Of a DNA stretch of 64,000 bases, positions 27,182-35,062 are shown in pieces. Source of the DNA: Pedobacter ginsengisoli (GTDB taxonomy: Bacteria > Bacteroidota > Bacteroidia > Sphingobacteriales > Sphingobacteriaceae). Where the stretch lies: assembly GCF_030244015.1 (NCBI RefSeq), contig NZ_JASSYX010000001.1, positions 248,001 to 312,000 on the forward strand. The letters are read 5' to 3'. Within the stretch, counting starts at the first letter, position 1. The number at the start of each line of letters is the position of its first letter. Both the position numbers and the translations under genes were made by a program. The notes beneath the pieces are model-generated. The model did no database searches. It saw nothing but the letters and a program-made list of their open reading frames with translations, and was not told the DNA's origin.

Positions 27182-29535
27182 GACCGAAGATATTCTTTAT
27201 GATATGCGCCATATGTTTGATTTGGATAGTAATAGGAGCCTGTCGTTTGTTTTTCCTTATAGAAACTACCGCGATAACCATCTTCTTTATAGTCATTTAA
27301 AATGATGGCGAAATTGGAGACGCCAAATTCTTTTTCCAGGGTTTTGGGACTCAGCGCAAAATAATGCCGGGAAACACCATAACGTAAAATAAAGAGGTTG
27401 ATGTCAGCCATTTTAATCAGCGGTTTTCCATCTGTTACCAAACCAACAGGGGCAGAATCAAGGATGATAAAATCGTATCTGGCCTCCATTTTTTTTAACA
27501 GCTGTTCCATTTTCAGGCTGTGCAGCAGTTCTGCAGGATTTGGAGGGATTGGGCCAGATGGTATAAAGTCAAGGTCGGGCAGGGAGGTTCGTTTAATGAT
27601 GCTTTCTAAATCACTTTGGTCAGAGAGGTATTGGCTTAACCCCATATTGTTACTGAGATCGAATGCGTGATGGAGTTTTGACTTTCTCATATCTGTTGCG
27701 ATTAACAGTACGCTCTTTTTAACCAGCGTGAGTGATGCTGCAATATTTAACGATACAAATGACTTGCCTTCACCGGAGACCTCGGAAGTAATGCATATGA
27801 TCTTGTTTTTTTTCCCTGATGCCAGGAAACTTAAATTACTTCTGACTGATCTTACTGATTCCGTAAAAATTGATCTCAAATCGTTTAGTATGGGAATTTT
27901 TTCCCCGCTTTCTCCGGATGAATATTTTCTAATGATCCCGATTACAGGGACGTCAGTATATTCTTCAATCCCCTGCCTTGTATAGATGCAGGAATCAGAT
28001 ATCCGCAGGAAAAAGATCAGGCTTACTCCAAGAACAAGGCTGATGAGTACAGATGAAGTATAAACTTTTAGAGGAATTGGTGATATCGCTTCTGCAGGGA
28101 GGACTGCATTGTCGATAATAACAGCGCCTGAGGTTACTGCGGCTCTGGAAATCTGCGCCTCCAGCTGTTTTTCAGAGAGATAATTGTATATTTTTTGGTT
28201 AACATCAAATCTGGATTGTAAATTTATGAGTTCCCGCTCTGTCTTTGGCAGGCCAATAAGATTATTGCGGATGCTGTCAATTTGTATATTTAGTAAGGCA
28301 TGTGTCTTAATATTGTTCTTAAGTTTTGAGGATATGTTATTGCCAATGGCTTGCGTAAATGTGTTGATCTCTTCACTGGTCCTTTTTACTTCGGGTGAAC
28401 TTACAGTATAAAAATTGAGCAGTTGTTGTTTCTTAATAATCAGATCATTGCATTTGGATATTAAAATGTTCAGTTGTGGATCTGAAATGTCTTGCGGGCC
28501 GTAGTTCAGGTTATCCGGCCCCCCGGGTTTATGCAGGCTTTTTTCAAATTCGGTTACCATTATGGTCTGAATACCCAGGGCATGTTTCTGGGTTTCAAGC
28601 GTAGTTAAAAGGTTGGAAGTCGTGTTTAAAGCCGAAGAAATAGTTAATAAGCCGTTATTTTTTTTAAATTTCTGGATCGCCTGTCCGGATGCCGTTACTG
28701 CTTCAGACATTGTATCCAATAAAGAACCGATGAAAGTTTCAGTTTGAATCACAGAAGCTGCCCGTTGTAATTTGTCAAATTTGAGGTACTGACAGAGGAT
28801 TGCGTTCAATATGTCCCTTGCGAAATAAGGATTTGCTGCGGTAATCTTTAGATTTATAATATTGGTATTTTCTGTGTCTTCGATACTCAGCTCATTTACA
28901 AGCTTTCGTAATGACTTTTCAGCAGCGTTAATCCTGAAGATGTATATTTTTTCTTTTAAAATACTTGCGGGCCTTTCAATTTTGAATTCGAAATTACCTG
29001 CACAAACTGTTTTGCCATATTCGAAATATTTTGATTGTTTTTGACCCCCGTTTAAAAAGGTCAATTGATACCCGTCCTTATTGATGTGTTCAAATTCAAA
29101 ATCGGAATTTGCATTTTGTCCTTCATTGCTCTTAATAATGTGTATGCGCAGGGGCTTTTCCGGATAGACATCTATAATGCGGAATCTCTCCTTTTTGAAA
29201 TAGGCGATATCGTAATGAATCGAGGCCAGGGCCTGCTGCAGGACATTTCTCGATTTAAGTATAAATCGTTCTGACTCTGCTTTATTCGTCCGGTCATAGA
29301 TGTTCCTGACATTTATGAGTTCGGATAGTTCCGAACGTTTTTCCTCAACTTTTACAGATGCGGAAGCTGAATATAATGGTTGCTGATAATGGATATATAT
29401 GGTTCCTGCAAGCAGGCCAAGAAGCAACGACCCAACTAACCAATACCATCTGCTAAGGACGATCATCCCTACTTTCCTGTAGCTAATGTTTCCTGGCATC
29501 TGAAAATGGGTAACCCTGGCGATTTCTTTTTGCAT
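27178..29535 (-). CDS. Wzc-like polysaccharide co-polymerase and tyrosine autokinase
   Basis: A 785-residue inner-membrane protein that sets polysaccharide chain length and export through cycles of tyrosine phosphorylation. TM1 lies at about residues 31-50, a Wzz-type periplasmic domain with long coiled regions follows, and TM2 lies near 490-510. The cytoplasmic BY-kinase domain has Walker A GEGKS at 588-592, Walker A' (LLIATDMRKSKL) and Walker B (YDFIILDSAPVG). Its last 40 residues contain nine Tyr, including a YYY run, the expected autophosphorylation cluster. It is the first gene of the operon. No Wza-type outer-membrane export gene precedes it here. Confidence 0.93.
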   Translation of the reverse strand: MQKEIARVTHFQMPGNISYRKVGMIVLSRWYWLVGSLLLGLLAGTIYIHYQQPLYSASASVKVEEKRSELSELINVRNIYDRTNKAESERFILKSRNVLQQALASIHYDIAYFKKERFRIIDVYPEKPLRIHIIKSNEGQNANSDFEFEHINKDGYQLTFLNGGQKQSKYFEYGKTVCAGNFEFKIERPASILKEKIYIFRINAAEKSLRKLVNELSIEDTENTNIINLKITAANPYFARDILNAILCQYLKFDKLQRAASVIQTETFIGSLLDTMSEAVTASGQAIQKFKKNNGLLTISSALNTTSNLLTTLETQKHALGIQTIMVTEFEKSLHKPGGPDNLNYGPQDISDPQLNILISKCNDLIIKKQQLLNFYTVSSPEVKRTSEEINTFTQAIGNNISSKLKNNIKTHALLNIQIDSIRNNLIGLPKTERELINLQSRFDVNQKIYNYLSEKQLEAQISRAAVTSGAVIIDNAVLPAEAISPIPLKVYTSSVLISLVLGVSLIFFLRISDSCIYTRQGIEEYTDVPVIGIIRKYSSGESGEKIPILNDLRSIFTESVRSVRSNLSFLASGKKNKIICITSEVSGEGKSFVSLNIAASLTLVKKSVLLIATDMRKSKLHHAFDLSNNMGLSQYLSDQSDLESIIKRTSLPDLDFIPSGPIPPNPAELLHSLKMEQLLKKMEARYDFIILDSAPVGLVTDGKPLIKMADINLFILRYGVSRHYFALSPKTLEKEFGVSNFAIILNDYKEDGYRGSFYKEKQTTGSYYYPNQTYGAYHKEYLRS

Positions 29536-29700
29536 TCAGTTTCTATTATTGAATAAGCAATTCTGTGCAGTCTATCAAAATTTGATGTGGAAAATCAAAA
29601 TCTTTATTTTTCCTTTAAAATATTGATAATTACTTCAAAATATTTGTAATTGTTATTTATGGTTGATTTTACTATCATTGTGGCAAATATATATATTAAT

Positions 29701-30459
29701 ATGAAAGTCACAATAATAACTGCTGTTTTAAATTGTGTGGGATATATAGAGGATTGTATGATCTCCGTCCAGAGTCAGGGTTATAGAAATTTGGAGCATA
29801 TTATTATTGACGGAGGGTCGGTAGACGGGACTCTCGATGTTATAGAAAAACATAAAGATTGTAGAACTTTTGTCTTAAGTGAGGCTGATCTCGGAATGTA
29901 CGACGCTTTAAATAAAGGAATAGCAATCGCGGAGGGAGATATATTGGGAATATTAAGCGCTGATGATAAGCTTGCGGATGATAATGTTTTATCGGCCATT
30001 GCTGATCGTATCAAGATTGGCGATTGCGACGCTGTTTACGGACATCTTAATTATGTCTCCAGAGATGGGCGGGGAGTCATAAGAAGAAAATGGAAATCAA
30101 AGCCTTATTTTCGCAGCTGTCTTGAAAATGGCTGGATGCCGCCGCATCCCACTTTTTATGTCAAAAAAAGCGCACTTGAGGGCAATACTTTTTATGCGCT
30201 GAATTACGGTACCTGCGGAGACTACGATTTCATATTAAATTTGCTATACAGGAAGCAGATCGAGGCAGTATGTATTGACAAAACACTGGTATACATGAGG
30301 AAGGGCGGCATGAGTAACGGACCGCTCCTGAATGTTTTGATGTCGTGGGTGCATGACTACAGAATCCTTTCAGATCATCAAATTCCCAGACCGTTGCGTG
30401 CAGTTTTTCTAAAAAAGATCCGGAAGTTAAAGCAATTCAGAATATCAGCTTTCAACTAG
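29701..30459 (+). CDS. GT2-family glycosyltransferase
   Basis: A cytosolic GT2 (GT-A fold) transferase of 252 residues. It begins MKVTIITAVLNCVGYIEDCM, followed by IIDGGSVDGTLDV and the metal-binding DD in LSADDKLADD, typical of the WcaA-like group. The HPTFYVKKS and CGDYDFILNLL segments match the acceptor side of the same group. I used the ATG at 29701; an in-frame ATG at 29650 would add 17 hydrophobic, poorly conserved residues. It is divergent from the polysaccharide operon, with 165 bp between starts, and likely serves the same pathway. Confidence 0.87.
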   Translation: MKVTIITAVLNCVGYIEDCMISVQSQGYRNLEHIIIDGGSVDGTLDVIEKHKDCRTFVLSEADLGMYDALNKGIAIAEGDILGILSADDKLADDNVLSAIADRIKIGDCDAVYGHLNYVSRDGRGVIRRKWKSKPYFRSCLENGWMPPHPTFYVKKSALEGNTFYALNYGTCGDYDFILNLLYRKQIEAVCIDKTLVYMRKGGMSNGPLLNVLMSWVHDYRILSDHQIPRPLRAVFLKKIRKLKQFRISAFN

Positions 30460-30501
30460 CCGACTAAGCAGGGATACCCGCCGGCGTTTGTGATTTGTTG
30501 C

Positions 30502-30517
30502 TAATGCACCTGCATTA
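30502..30517. repeat. Perfect inverted repeat TAATGCA-cc-TGCATTA
   Basis: Two 7-bp arms are separated by 2 bp. It lies 43 bp after the GT2 stop codon. There is no T-run, so it is not a normal terminator. It could be a dimeric regulator site. Confidence 0.5.
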
Positions 30518-30550
30518 ACACTAGGTAGTATCTGCCTTAACCTCATAAAC

Positions 30551-30648
30551 GCAGCACACCCATATCCGATACACATCACACCCGGGGTTGATAGGGTCTC
30601 GAACTTGTCAACCCCGGCTAAGTTCCGTGTCAGGTATGGGTGCGCTGC
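30551..30648. repeat. Long imperfect hairpin, about 98 nt
   Basis: The outer arms at 30551-30574 and 30627-30648 pair over about 18 bp, with one A-C mismatch and a small bulge (GCAGC-n-CACCCATA on the left). Inside them is a perfect 10-bp stem, CCGGGGTTGA at 30582-30591 with TCAACCCCGG at 30608-30617, around a 16-nt loop. No T-run follows. It could be a REP-like repeat, a small structured RNA or a mobile-element scar. I cannot tell which from this window. Confidence 0.6.
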
Positions 30649-30740
30649 AGGTTTTGGGGTAAGGGCACAGCTGTTCCGGACAATACTTTAAGAAATGTCA
30701 TTTCCCAAGGTAAAATTAACGTTGCTACTCAGAATATCGG

Positions 30741-30748
30741 TACTTTTG
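30741..30748 (+). promoter_or_regulatory. Putative -7 promoter element of gap (TACTTTTG)
   Basis: TACTTTTG is an exact TAnnTTTG match 23 bp before the gap ATG. A GTTG at 30721-30724 is near the expected -33 position. Confidence 0.55.
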
Positions 30749-30770
30749 CAGCCAGAGCAAAACAAGGAAA

Positions 30771-31766
30771 ATGAACATCGCAATTAATGGTTTTGGAAGG
30801 ATAGGACGCATATTTTTGCGTACTGCTATTGAAAAAAACATCAATATTATAGCCATAAACGATCTGGGTGATCCGGCCGCTTTGGCCCACCTTTTTAAGT
30901 ATGATACGGTGCACAGAGGTTTCAAAGGTACGGTCAGTGCCGAAAAAGACGGTCTGGTCATTAATGGCAAAAAGATTCTTGTTTATGCTGAACCTAATCC
31001 TGAAAACCTGCCCTGGAAGGAATTGAAAGTTGACCTGGTACTGGAGTCGACGGGTAAATTTGCAAGCAGGGCAGGAGCAGAGCTCCACTTGCAAGCCGGT
31101 GCAAAACAGGTACTGCTGTCTGCGCCGTGCGGAGATAAGGATGTACAAATGGTAGTACTTGGGGTAAATGATGAGCAGGTCGACCTGAAAGCGCAAGTGC
31201 TGTCCAATGCATCCTGTACTACAAACAATGTGGCGCCGATGGTAAAAATACTGGATGACAATTGGGGCATCCTGGACGGATATATCACTACGGTACATTC
31301 AATGACGGGAGACCAGAACCTTCACGATGCCCCCCATAAGGATTTGCGCAGAGCAAGGGCGGCTTCTGCCTCCATTATTCCAACCAGTACAGGAGCGGCA
31401 AAAGCCATTACCAATATATTTCCTCATTTGGATGGTAAATTGGGCGGGGCTGGGATCAGGGTTCCGGTTCTGAACGGATCCTTAACGGATTTTACCTGTA
31501 TTCTTAAAACCGAAACTACCATAGAAAAAATCAATCAGGCTTTCAAAAGAGCGTCAGAGCTGGAAATGAACCAAATTCTGGAGTATACTGAGGATCCGAT
31601 AGTATCGGTTGATATTTTGGATAATCCCCATTCCTGCATCTTTGACAGTCAGCTTACTTCTATAGTGGGCGACCTGGTAAAAGTGGTGGGCTGGTATGAC
31701 AATGAATCCGGATATTCGGCCCGTCTGGTTGATGTCGTTGAGAAGATCATCAAAAGCAATGGTTAG
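30771..31766 (+). CDS. gap: Glyceraldehyde-3-phosphate dehydrogenase
   Basis: A 331-residue glycolytic enzyme that oxidises glyceraldehyde 3-phosphate with NAD and phosphate to 1,3-bisphosphoglycerate. The Rossmann start MNIAINGFGRIGR, catalytic Cys149 in SNASCTTNNVAP and the partner His in TTVHSMTGDQ are all intact. The acidic residue in AINDLGD favours NAD over NADP. It is followed by pgk, 116 bp away with a separate promoter, giving two consecutive glycolytic steps. The length is normal. Confidence 0.96.
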   Translation: MNIAINGFGRIGRIFLRTAIEKNINIIAINDLGDPAALAHLFKYDTVHRGFKGTVSAEKDGLVINGKKILVYAEPNPENLPWKELKVDLVLESTGKFASRAGAELHLQAGAKQVLLSAPCGDKDVQMVVLGVNDEQVDLKAQVLSNASCTTNNVAPMVKILDDNWGILDGYITTVHSMTGDQNLHDAPHKDLRRARAASASIIPTSTGAAKAITNIFPHLDGKLGGAGIRVPVLNGSLTDFTCILKTETTIEKINQAFKRASELEMNQILEYTEDPIVSVDILDNPHSCIFDSQLTSIVGDLVKVVGWYDNESGYSARLVDVVEKIIKSNG

Positions 31767-31807
31767 ATAAATTTTGCTTTTCCGCATGGACATCCGCTAA
31801 TGGTTCT

Positions 31808-31815
31808 TATATTTG
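31808..31815 (+). promoter_or_regulatory. Putative -7 promoter element of pgk (TATATTTG)
   Basis: TATATTTG matches TAnnTTTG exactly, 68 bp before the pgk ATG. It suggests pgk can be transcribed independently of gap. Confidence 0.55.
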
Positions 31816-31882
31816 GCACGATACCAAACAAGGGTTGGAGCCCGTAATTTTAAACCAATCGATACAAAACAAAAATTAAAGA

Positions 31883-33076
31883 ATGAGAACAATAGATCAA
31901 TGCAATTTTGCCAATAAAAAGGCTTTAGTCAGAGTAGACTTTAATGTCCCTTTGGATAAAGAGTTTAATATTACTGATGACAAAAGAATGCGTGCAGCAC
32001 TGCCGACAATTAATAAGATTCTTAATGATGGCGGAAGCGTGATATTGATGTCTCATTTGGGAAGGCCGAAAGGCGGTCCTGAAGATAAATACTCTTTGAG
32101 GCACATTCTTGGTGATTTGTCAAGGATGCTTGACCTGGAAGTGAAGTTTGCCGATGACTGCATTGGGGCTGAGGCGGTTGAAAAGTCAAAAAATCTAAGC
32201 CCGGGACAGGTCCTTCTGCTTGAAAACCTGCGCTTTTACAAAGAAGAAGAAAAAGGGGACAGGGATTTTGCTGAGAAACTGGCTGCCCTTGGAAATGTTT
32301 ATGTAAACGATGCTTTTGGTACTGCGCACAGGGCGCATGCTTCCACCGCGATTGTGGCTGAATTTTTTCCTAAGGACAAATATTTTGGCTATCTGATGGC
32401 TGAGGAATTGAAAAATGCGGAGAAAGTCAATCATGGGGCTGATAAACCATTTACTGCAATTATGGGCGGCGCCAAGGTGTCAGATAAAATTTTGCTGATT
32501 GAAAGTCTGCTGGATAAAGTGGATAACCTGATCATTGGTGGTGGTATGGCCTATACTTTTGCCAAGGCTCAGGGAGGAGAAATCGGAACTTCATTGCTGG
32601 AAGCTGACAGGATGGAATTGTGTTTGGAGCTGATGGAAAAAGCTAAAGCGAAAGGTGTAAATTTAATTTTGCCTGTGGATACGGTCATCGCTGACAAGTT
32701 TGATAATGACGCACAAAAAGGAAATGTTGATGCTGGTCAGATCCCGGCGGACTGGATGGGTCTTGATATCGGCCCGAAAACGGTAGAATTGTTTTCTAAA
32801 GTGGTCGCAGAATCTAAAACTTTGTTGTGGAACGGACCGATGGGCGTGTTTGAGATGGCTAATTTTGAGCAGGGAACACGTGCTATAGCTGATGCTGTAG
32901 TGGCTGCTACTCAAAACAATGGGGCATTTTCCCTGATCGGCGGTGGTGATTCTGCTGCGGCAATCGCTAAGTTCAATTTAGAAGATCAGGTGAGTTATGT
33001 ATCAACAGGTGGCGGTGCGTTACTGGAGTACATGGAGGGTAAAGAATTGCCTGGTGTCAAAGCAATAAATGATTAA
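31883..33076 (+). CDS. pgk: Phosphoglycerate kinase
   Basis: A 397-residue cytosolic enzyme that transfers the phosphate of 1,3-bisphosphoglycerate to ADP. The RVDFNVPL motif near residues 17-24, SHLGRPKG near 57-64, the GGAKVSDK nucleotide-binding region and the C-terminal GGGDSAAAI motif are typical and complete. It follows gap on the same strand and ends at a strong terminator that separates it from the dcw operon. Confidence 0.97.
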   Translation: MRTIDQCNFANKKALVRVDFNVPLDKEFNITDDKRMRAALPTINKILNDGGSVILMSHLGRPKGGPEDKYSLRHILGDLSRMLDLEVKFADDCIGAEAVEKSKNLSPGQVLLLENLRFYKEEEKGDRDFAEKLAALGNVYVNDAFGTAHRAHASTAIVAEFFPKDKYFGYLMAEELKNAEKVNHGADKPFTAIMGGAKVSDKILLIESLLDKVDNLIIGGGMAYTFAKAQGGEIGTSLLEADRMELCLELMEKAKAKGVNLILPVDTVIADKFDNDAQKGNVDAGQIPADWMGLDIGPKTVELFSKVVAESKTLLWNGPMGVFEMANFEQGTRAIADAVVAATQNNGAFSLIGGGDSAAAIAKFNLEDQVSYVSTGGGALLEYMEGKELPGVKAIND

Positions 33077-33097
33077 TCAATTTGATTAGTTTTAAGG

Positions 33098-33135
33098 ACA
33101 GGCGTTTCGTTTTTTACGAAACGCCTGTTTTTTTT
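33098..33135 (+). terminator. Intrinsic terminator after pgk
   Basis: A perfect 13-bp stem (ACAGGCGTTTCGT with ACGAAACGCCTGT) around a 5-nt loop is followed by seven Ts. A weaker hairpin with 6-bp CCCACT/AGTGGG arms (33146-33164) and a T-run follows directly. Confidence 0.92.
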
Positions 33136-33188
33136 ACCACCTTCTCCCACTGCGGTTTAGTGGGTTTTTGAATCAAAAATGGGGTAAA

Positions 33189-33246
33189 GTGGTAGCATTT
33201 TAATATGTGGAAAACTTTTTGTGGTAGGATGTGGTAAAAAGTGGTA
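33189..33246 (+). promoter_or_regulatory. MraZ operator-like GTGGTA repeats upstream of mraZ
   Basis: GTGGTA occurs at 33189, 33221, 33231 and 33241, the last three at an exact 10-bp spacing, and the variant GTGGAA occurs at 33207. An inverse copy (TACCAC) is at 33135. MraZ proteins bind short direct repeats at 10-bp spacing before the dcw operon, so these are the likely autoregulatory sites. A TATTTTTA at 33255-33262 may be the -7 element they control. Confidence 0.7.
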
Positions 33247-33289
33247 GAAGTACCTATTTTTACACTACATAAAAAGTGCACATATTATT

Positions 33290-33763
33290 ATGGTTCAATT
33301 GTTAGGAGAGTTTGATTGTAAATTGGATGCGAAGGGACGCCTGATGGTGCCTTCGAGTCTGAAAAGACAATTGCCTAATGTTGAGCAAGAGGGACTTGTG
33401 ATTAACCGCGGTTTTGAGAAACACCTGGTGATCTACCCTAAAAAAGTATGGGAAAAGATAGTGGAGGATTTGAGTAAGCTGAATCCGTACGAACCGAAGA
33501 CAAGAGAATTTATCCGTTTATTTACCAGGGGTGCTACAGAATTGGTCCTGGATGCCACTGGCAGGGTGAATTTACCTAAAACTTTAATGGAGTCTGCCGG
33601 TATCGAAATAAATGCCGAACTGGTATTGGCTTGTCAGATCGATAAAATAGAGGTTTGGTCCAAAAAAGCATACGATTCTTTATTTGATAAAGATCCTGCT
33701 GATTTTGCGCTGCTGGCGGCTGAAGTTATGGGTGGTAAGAACAGGAGGGAAGATGGAGAATAG
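33290..33763 (+). CDS. mraZ: Transcriptional regulator MraZ
   Basis: A 157-residue DNA-binding protein with two SpoVT/AbrB-like domains. The first copy starts at about residue 5 (GEFDCKLDAKGRLMVPSSLK) and the second near 78 (GATELVLDATGRVNLPKTLM). It forms a ring and represses its own dcw operon through repeats in the promoter, which are visible upstream. It is the first gene of the dcw operon. Its end overlaps the rsmH start by 11 bp. Confidence 0.95.
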   Translation: MVQLLGEFDCKLDAKGRLMVPSSLKRQLPNVEQEGLVINRGFEKHLVIYPKKVWEKIVEDLSKLNPYEPKTREFIRLFTRGATELVLDATGRVNLPKTLMESAGIEINAELVLACQIDKIEVWSKKAYDSLFDKDPADFALLAAEVMGGKNRREDGE

Positions 33764-34658
33764 CTATCATGTTCCTGTTTTGTTAAAGGAGTGCATCGAT
33801 GGGCTAAACCTGAAGCCTGACGGTGTTTATGTTGATGTTACTTTCGGTGGCGGGGGACATTCGAGAGAGATTCTTAAAAATTTAGGCAAAGATGGTGTGC
33901 TGATTGCTTTTGATCAGGATCCCGATGCCCAGAGGAATAAGATAGACGATCCGCGTTTCCATTTTGTAGATCAGAATTTCGCCTTTCTTAAGAATAATCT
34001 TCGTCTGCTGGGTTATAGGTCTGTTGATGGCATTTTGGCTGATCTGGGTGTTTCTTCGCATCAGTTTAATGAGCCTGAAAGGGGATTTTCAACAAGATTC
34101 GAATCTGCTCTGGATATGCGTATGGACAAGCAGGGTTCATTAACTGCAGCTGATGTACTGAATACCTATTCGGAGGATCAGCTTCACAGGATCTTTGGGA
34201 TATACGGGGAGGTAAAAAATGCTAAATCGCTGGCCAGGTCCATTGTCTCTGGTCGCGTTGATCAGCCTATCCTGACACTTTCCGATTTCAAAAAGGTTGC
34301 GGCTGCGCACATTCCAAAAGGTAAAGAGCATAAATATATGGCACAGGTGTTTCAGGCATTAAGGATCGAAGTGAACGCCGAGATTAAAATGCTGGAAGAT
34401 TTTTTAGTGCAAACTGCGGATGTATTGAAAAGCGGCGGCCGTTTGGTGGTCATGTCTTATCATTCTTTAGAGGACAGGCCTGTAAAGAATTTTTTGGCTA
34501 AAGGCAAATTCAGAGGGGAAGTGGAAAAGGATTTTTTTGGAAATGAGCAAAAGCCATTTAAAGTCATCACCAGAAAAGCGGTGACGGCAGATGCTGCCGA
34601 ACTGGAACGCAACAGCAGGGCAAGAAGTGCAAAATTAAGAATTGGGGAAAAGATATGA
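33753..34658 (+). CDS. rsmH: 16S rRNA (cytosine1402-N4)-methyltransferase RsmH
   Basis: A 301-residue SAM-dependent enzyme that methylates C1402 in the ribosomal decoding centre. It starts MENSYHVPVLLKECIDGL and has the SAM-binding DVTFGGGGHSREIL and the GILADLGVSSHQF and DMRMDK motifs. I chose the ATG at 33753, since the in-frame extension back to 33684 lies inside mraZ and is not conserved in character. It overlaps mraZ by 11 bp and ftsL by 4 bp. Confidence 0.95.
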   Translation: MENSYHVPVLLKECIDGLNLKPDGVYVDVTFGGGGHSREILKNLGKDGVLIAFDQDPDAQRNKIDDPRFHFVDQNFAFLKNNLRLLGYRSVDGILADLGVSSHQFNEPERGFSTRFESALDMRMDKQGSLTAADVLNTYSEDQLHRIFGIYGEVKNAKSLARSIVSGRVDQPILTLSDFKKVAAAHIPKGKEHKYMAQVFQALRIEVNAEIKMLEDFLVQTADVLKSGGRLVVMSYHSLEDRPVKNFLAKGKFRGEVEKDFFGNEQKPFKVITRKAVTADAAELERNSRARSAKLRIGEKI

Positions 34659-35062
34659 ATAACCGGTTCAGAGAACATATTGATGATGAGCCTGAAATGG
34701 AAGAGGAAATTGAACTGAAGGTGAAGAAAAGTACACCGGAAAGTGAAAATTTATTCTTTAAGAAGCTGTTTACTGAAGGGGTCGTAAGCAAGGAGTATGC
34801 TACTCAGATGCTTCCCTACATCATATTTTTATCCATGTTGTGTATGCTGTATATCGCCAACAGTCACATGGCCATTAAAAATATCAGAAAGATCGATCAG
34901 TTAAATAAGGAAGTTAAGGAATTGAGCTGGGAATATAAGTCGCTTAAGGCTGATCTGATGTTTAAAAGCAAGCTTACTGAGGTTGCTAAAAAAGTAGACA
35001 CCCTGGGAATTAAAGAATTGACTGAGCCGCCAAAAAAAATACTAGTTAACAACAACCAATAA
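34655..35062 (+). CDS. ftsL: FtsL-like cell division protein
   Basis: A 135-residue bitopic protein with an acidic cytoplasmic N-terminus (about 1-50), one membrane helix near residues 50-68 and a short periplasmic coiled-coil segment. This layout and the position between rsmH and the division transpeptidase identify FtsL, a scaffold of the FtsQLB-type divisome complex. Sequence identity in this family is low, so the call rests largely on synteny and topology. It overlaps both neighbouring genes. Confidence 0.8.
   Translation: MNNRFREHIDDEPEMEEEIELKVKKSTPESENLFFKKLFTEGVVSKEYATQMLPYIIFLSMLCMLYIANSHMAIKNIRKIDQLNKEVKELSWEYKSLKADLMFKSKLTEVAKKVDTLGIKELTEPPKKILVNNNQ

Larger units (their letters stand above)
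30460..30770. other. 311-bp intergenic region with inverted repeats and the gap promoter
   Basis: No open reading frame is credible here. It holds a 16-bp palindrome (30502-30517), a long imperfect hairpin (30551-30648) and the gap promoter element (30741-30748), each listed separately. Confidence 0.7.
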
